From Trichobilharzia szidati (lineage: Eukaryota; Platyhelminthes; Trematoda; Strigeidida; Schistosomatidae), in contig OX235277.1 in assembly GCA_944472155.2 (NCBI GenBank), positions 28,716,804 through 28,780,803 of the forward strand: a stretch of DNA of 64,000 nucleotides, read 5' to 3'. The notes under the pieces are model-generated. The model saw only the letters and a list, made by a program, of their open reading frames with translations. It searched no databases and was not told the origin of the DNA. Position numbers and translations under genes: made by a program. The number at the start of each line of letters is the position of its first letter. Within the stretch, counting starts at the first letter, position 1. Of the stretch, positions 59,330-64,000 are shown in pieces.

Positions 59330-61650
59330 TCTGCGTGAACATTATGGAATCCTTGTACCAACAATAAGCCCATTTATTAATTAACTCGGTGGAAAGAGGA
59401 TATTTGAAATAATGTTACGAAACTCTCGCGAACTCTGTGACCCGAAGGCCAATTTTAATCTGAAGTGTTGAGCTAGACGTGTGGCGTTTTGTTTGCGAAA
59501 AACTACTAACTTCTGGGTTGGAATGACTGGACGTGACATACAATACTCCACGGAAATATGGTTTCTCATTGGTTTTTGAACTATCCTGACATGTCCTCTA
59601 AAGTGTCCCGACCTGGTGAGGAGGAAAGGAGAGAATAGGTCAGGTCCATAGTCATTGTTTAGTTTTTAATCATTGTAATTAAATCTCCTCTCTGCCTAAG
59701 GTATGATAGGTAGAAGAGATTTAAAGTGCCTAGTCTTTCCTGCTATGATAAGTTAGCCTTGCCGAGAATCATACGTGATGCCTTCCTTCGACCCCTTTCT
59801 AGAATGTGTAAGTCCCCTTTAAGACAAGGAATGGCTGCCTGGATACACTTTTCCAGTCTTGACCTCACCAGAAATGTATATAAGGAGGTGAACATATCTC
59901 TCGTGATTCTAGCAAAAGCTCTGTGAATTGCCCGTAAGGATCTGAAACTACATGCAGCCACCGCGCCACAGTGTGCTGTAGTTTTTATGTCGTGACTATG
60001 ACACCTAAATTAAATGAGTCTGAAGTGATAGGAGTTTTATTCCCTCTTGTTCATAGGCACTGGTGCTTGCGTGTCCGATGAGCATGGTTGCACATTTAAC
60101 TGCACTGATCGAGAGCACTCATCTTCTGGACCACTCTGACAACTTGTTGAGGTCCTTTTGCAACGTGAGCGTATCACTGTCGACCTTCGGCTCTCCCGAG
60201 ATTTTTAAGTCATCTGAGTATAGGACCATAAGGAATTGGCGAGCAGAGATAACTCATTGATATACAAATAGGACACGTCCGAGTATTTGCCTTGTGGCAC
60301 TCCGCTACGCACTGCTGTCCAGGAGGAGAGTTTCTAGTTAGTCCTGACACTCTGACCCCTATCTATGTGGAATTCCCTAATCCAGTCTAGTAAGCTGTCT
60401 TTGATACCAAGACTTTTCAACTTCCAAGTAGTCTTTTGTGGGGAACTTAATCGAAGGCTTAGCTGAAGTCTATAAAGACAACGTCAACGTATTTTCTGTT
60501 GTATGTTGATTTGTTCCAGCTTTCTCTTGCAGTGAGAAGATTTGACAGGCATGAAATGTTTCCTCGGAAACCATGCTGTGCTATAGTTAACAAGTTACCG
60601 TTTTTCAGATATGCCATGATGATTCTTTCCAGTGTCTTGACTAAGGTGCTGGTGAGACTAATGGGCCTGTTATTTGGTGTGTTTTCTCCTGATCCTCCTT
60701 TGTGGATGGAGGTTACTACAGCGTCTTTCCAGCCATGCCGTGACGCTCCATTTAGGGGAGAGAGCTTGGAGATTGTGCTCAACGAGCCGACTAAGTGAGC
60801 TGGTAGATCCTTGAGAAGCCTTGGATGAAGATTACCAGGACCAATTGATTTCCATGAATCTAGCTTCTTTAGGCAGTTGAGAATGATGTCTTGGTCAACA
60901 TCAACAAAGTCTATTCTGTGTTCCTCTGATGCAGTCAGAGTTGATCCTATGGGGAATGACGACGACTCCTGTGTAAAGACTTGGGAGAAGTAGTCTGCCA
61001 TTGCTTGTGCTTTTTCTTCATCTTCTTCGATTGTTTCATTGTCAGTAATTAGGTTTGGGACACCACTGGATGTCTTATTCGTGACGTTTATTTGCGAGAA
61101 AATTTTCTGAGGTTGTGCCGTTGCATTTTGAGCCAGATGCGCTTCGAACTTCATGCCTGATTAGCGGATTTCTGCAATAGTCTTGTTCCTAGTGGTACTA
61201 TATAATTTTCTGGTCTCAGGAATCTCACGTGTGGCAAACAGGTTCCAGCATGTGTGTTTACGTCTGAGTAATTTACGGATCTCTCTGTTTATCCAAGGGA
61301 GGCAATGTTTCCGACTCTTTGGGACAGACCAAGGGATGAAACGTCCAGTTACTTGGGCGTAAAGTTGTTTAAAACGGTTCCGTGCGGCTTCTACTTGGGA
61401 CTCTGGGTTGATGTACCAGTTCGCTGAGTTGGCTGCTGAGACGATCACATTTATTTCAGCTTTCCAAACTTTAAGTCGAGCTGGGGTTTTGGCCCATGGT
61501 ACTTCTGCTGTGAACCTGAAGGTGAGCACAGATTGGTCACTTCCTCTTAAAGGAGGAATATGTACGAAATCCACATCCCCACCATAGGAGAACACTAGGT
61601 CCAGGGCTGAAGAGGAGTGCTGTGAGTCATAGCGTGTCAGCTTCATGACA
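59330..61650 (-). mobile_element. CR1/Jockey-like LINE, decayed, endonuclease truncated
   Basis: Minus strand. 61161-61646: end of the endonuclease (SSALDLVFSYGGD, LRGSDQSVLTF, where SDH is usual), then the linker to RT with NREIRKLLRRKH. One in-frame stop at 61161-61163 separates it from 60459-61154, an RT N-terminus with WKSIGPGNLHPRLLKDLP, WKDAVVTSIHKGG, NNRPISLTS, QHGFR and VVFIDFS (motif A). Two stops follow within motif A. RT motifs B and C are mutated or deleted (GVPQG near 60320). The thumb is at 59743-59961, and the C-terminus (FRLKLAFGSQS) at 59381-59569. Confidence 0.88.
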
Positions 61651-61981
61651 TGTTGAACTAGGGCTGTGGTGAGTGCTACTTATAATCCGATATAAGTAGT
61701 ATATCAGGAACGAAGTAACAACATGTTTGGCACACCGAAAAGAGCAATCAAAGAGGAGAACCATGAGAAGAATGTTGCCATATGATGCAGAATCCAAGAA
61801 GCTATCGAATGAGACGATATTCGACCAATTCGTCAAGGATGTGGTGAAGATGTGCAAATGGCCGGTTTAGAATATGGTATTCCAAATTTAGCTATGTACC
61901 ATACGTTTCACGAAATAAACAATCCTTTCAGTCTCCTCAGTCTTGTCTTCTTCACATTTGGTGTCGCTGCCTCTGTCGGAG
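61651..61981 (+). other. Gypsy 5' leader or LTR region, boundary unclear
   Basis: Lies between the truncated LINE and the gag start, where an LTR, primer-binding site and leader would be expected. Without the 3' LTR in the window it cannot be delimited. No convincing tRNA-complementary primer-binding site was seen. Confidence 0.35.
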
Positions 61982-64000
61982 ATGAAGGTGCCGTGGCCGC
62001 AGGTGTTCGAGGATGGAGATGTGCGGACGTTCCTCAGGGACTTCGAAGCTGTCGCGGAGCTGGTTGGAGTGCAGGAGCAGAAGGCGAAGCTGGTGGTCTT
62101 GGGAACGCTGCTGAGGGGCCGCGCGAAGGCTGCGTACGACAACGCTCGGGAGCTGGAAGGTGAGGCGGCGTGGGACAAGGTCGTCGAGAGGCTCGTGTGC
62201 GAGTTCGACAGCCCTGCGGACAGACAAGAGGCGCTGCAGAAGTTTCGGACGCTGAGACTTGGCCAGGATGGGGATCCGTTGGTTCTCGCAGTAACGCTGA
62301 CGAATCACCTGCGACGCGCGTTACCCACCCTAGACGAAGATTCACGGGAGCAGTTGCTGGCATCTCAGTTCCTCGAATGCGTCCCGACAGATATCGCTCA
62401 TCAGTTGCAGCTAGTTGACGCAGCTCAGCCAATGGATGTCTATGAAATGGCCAAGGTGACAAGGCAGATAATGACCTCGCATGTTGCTCCAGTGATGTCG
62501 GAGGGCCAAGATTCCAAGAAGATTGAAGACCAGATTGAAGAGTTGAAACAACAGGTGGCAGCTATGCAGAAAAAAACAAACAACAGGTGCTTTGCTTGCG
62601 GAGGAACCGGTCACTGGCAGAGAAACTGCCCGAAAAGAAGGCAGAAAAACCTTAAACGATACAGTCTTCCTTCTTTTTCTCGCTCGCGTTTAGAGGTGGT
62701 CGGGTTGGTCGAAAGAGGTTCAGTGTACGGGAGATTACGAGTGAACGAAAAAGAAATAGTTTGTTTGATCGACACAGGGGCGGCAGTTTCGTTGATAGGT
62801 AGAGAACAGTGTAAGGAAATAAGGCCGTGCACATTAGCAGTTCAGACGGTAGGAGGACATCCGTTGCACATTCTTGGCGTTTCAGACTGCGTTGTAGAGA
62901 TTGGAGCAGGAAAAATACGATATCCGTTTATTGTAACTTCTGATATAAGACGAACGATTTTGGGAGCAGACTTTCTCAGAGAAGTAGGAGCTGTAATCGA
63001 TATGAAGAATAGAAAAGTGGTCACAAAACACGGGCAATTCGCGATACATGAGAATAGTGAAGTCGCTGAGGTGGAAACCACAACCATTGTTCAGCAAGAA
63101 GCACCACGTCTAACCACGTTGATGAGTAAATATGCCGGTTTATTCACTAGTGATGGAGACCCATACGGTTATTGTGATAAGGTAAAGCATAACATCCCAC
63201 TGAAGGATACGGGGAAGACAGTCTTTTCATCGCGACGAGTTCCGGTTCACCTTGAAGAAGAAGTTAACCGACAAGTCAGAGAAATGTTAAACGACGGAAT
63301 AATCGAAGAAGCCGACAGTCCGTACAGTTCGCCAATCCTTTTGGTGAAGAAAGCTAACGGGAAATATAGATTTTGTGTCGACTTCAGACAGCTGAATAGC
63401 CTCACCGAAGTAAAACAGTGTGTAATGCCTACCGTAACAGAAACTCTTGATCGCCTTCATAAAGCCAAGTTATTCACCGTGTTCGACCTACGATCGGGTT
63501 ACTGGCAAATCCCAATAGCAGAAAGTGATCGAAGTAAAACAGCTTTCACAGTCGGGCAGAAACAATACCAGTTTAAACGAATGCCATTTGGATTGGTAGG
63601 TGCCCCATTTACCTTCAGAAGATTAATGACCTTATTACTGAAGGGTCTGAAGAACGTAGAAGTATATGGAGATGACTTGGTGGTGTATAGTGAGACAGAA
63701 AGCGACCATATAGACCACATCGAAGCTATCTTAAAGAGAATTGATGACTTTGGACTGCGTATTAATAAGCACAAGTCCCAAATAGCTAAAAACACGGTTG
63801 TCCTCCTGGGTTACAAAGTGGGAAATGGCGAAATACGGCCATTGCCGGAGAAAATCCTGACGGTCAAAACCAGCGAAGTGCCAAATTCAAAGCGAAAGCT
63901 GAGACAGTTTTTGGGAAGAGCGGCATTCTACAGCCGATTTGTCAAAAATTTCAATGAGATAGCTAAACCGCTATATACGTTGCTGAGTGACGCGAAATTC
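61982..64000 (+). mobile_element. Ty3/gypsy-like gag-pol ORF, intact and open at the window edge
   Basis: 673 codons without a stop from ATG 61982, after an in-frame TAA at 61916. Residues 1-170: gag-like, charged. About 178-197: short coiled coil. 203-216: one zinc knuckle CFACGGTGHWQRNC (CX2CX4HX4C). 264-266: aspartic protease DTG with ILGADFL downstream. RT begins near 440: SPILLVKKANGKYRFCVDFR, then FDLRSGYWQIP near 502, MPFGLVGAPFTF, and the catalytic YGDD at 562-565. The connection region (LGRAAFYSRF) is at about 641-656. RNase H and integrase would follow to the right. Gag and pol share one frame. The first 300 bp are strongly GC-rich compared with the surroundings. Confidence 0.93.

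Noticed and set aside
60499..60798. 99-residue plus-strand ORF
   Set aside because: Opposite strand of the CR1/Jockey-like RT, which has clear motifs.
62034..62462. 142- and 118-residue minus-strand ORFs
   Set aside because: Antisense shadows of the GC-rich gag region, with low-complexity Arg/Pro composition.

Overview
The window is AT-rich animal DNA from a repeat-rich genome. The mobile elements point to a blood fluke (Schistosomatidae, probably Schistosoma): RTE-type LINEs, Penelope-like elements (PLEs), CR1/Jockey-like LINEs, Ty3/gypsy-like LTR elements, and several tRNA-derived SINEs, some with a hammerhead-ribozyme-like core as in the schistosome Sm-alpha repeat. No bacterial-type operons, CRISPR arrays or rRNA genes were seen.

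One host gene is certain: an ERp44-like thioredoxin-family protein of the endoplasmic reticulum on the minus strand. Eight exons between 43299 and 184 join in consistent phase. The signal-peptide exon lies upstream of 43299 and was not found. One short exon inside the 23-kb intron 12721-36011 was not found. The last exon lies beyond the left edge. The first two introns are 40 and 55 bp and all later ones are 2.7-23 kb, the 5'-short/3'-long pattern known for schistosome genes. Almost everything from 323 to 42984 is therefore intron, filled with mobile elements.

Layout. 0.5-12.5 kb: RTE-A LINE fragments, a PLE tail, a gypsy tail and a tRNA-SINE, with ERp44 exons at 0.2, 7.1 and 12.5 kb. 12.9-23 kb: PLE ends, RTE-B, and many SINE copies, often in head-to-head pairs. 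23.4-30.2 kb: tRNA-SINEs, a PLE with clear target-site duplication, and a nested fold-back structure. 30.6-42.9 kb: RTE-B copies, more SINEs and PLE tails, with ERp44 exons at 36.1 and 40.2 kb. 43.0-43.3 kb: the 5' ERp44 exons, with the redox-site exon. 44.9-47.5 kb: two unidentified exon-like ORFs. 49.8-50.8 kb: decayed gypsy integrase. 51.6-59.2 kb: two pairs of diverged direct repeats. 59.3-61.65 kb: a decayed CR1/Jockey-like LINE (minus). 61.98-64.0 kb: an intact, GC-rich gypsy gag-pol ORF running off the right edge.

The elements are linked. The tRNA-SINE (SINE-B) carries the same 3' tail as the RTE-A LINE, which suggests that LINE mobilises it. PLEs, SINEs and LINEs are nested, and two insertions show target-site duplications. 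I found no gene system beyond this, but the hammerhead-bearing, head-to-head SINEs and the fold-back at 29.3-30.2 kb are the most unusual structures.
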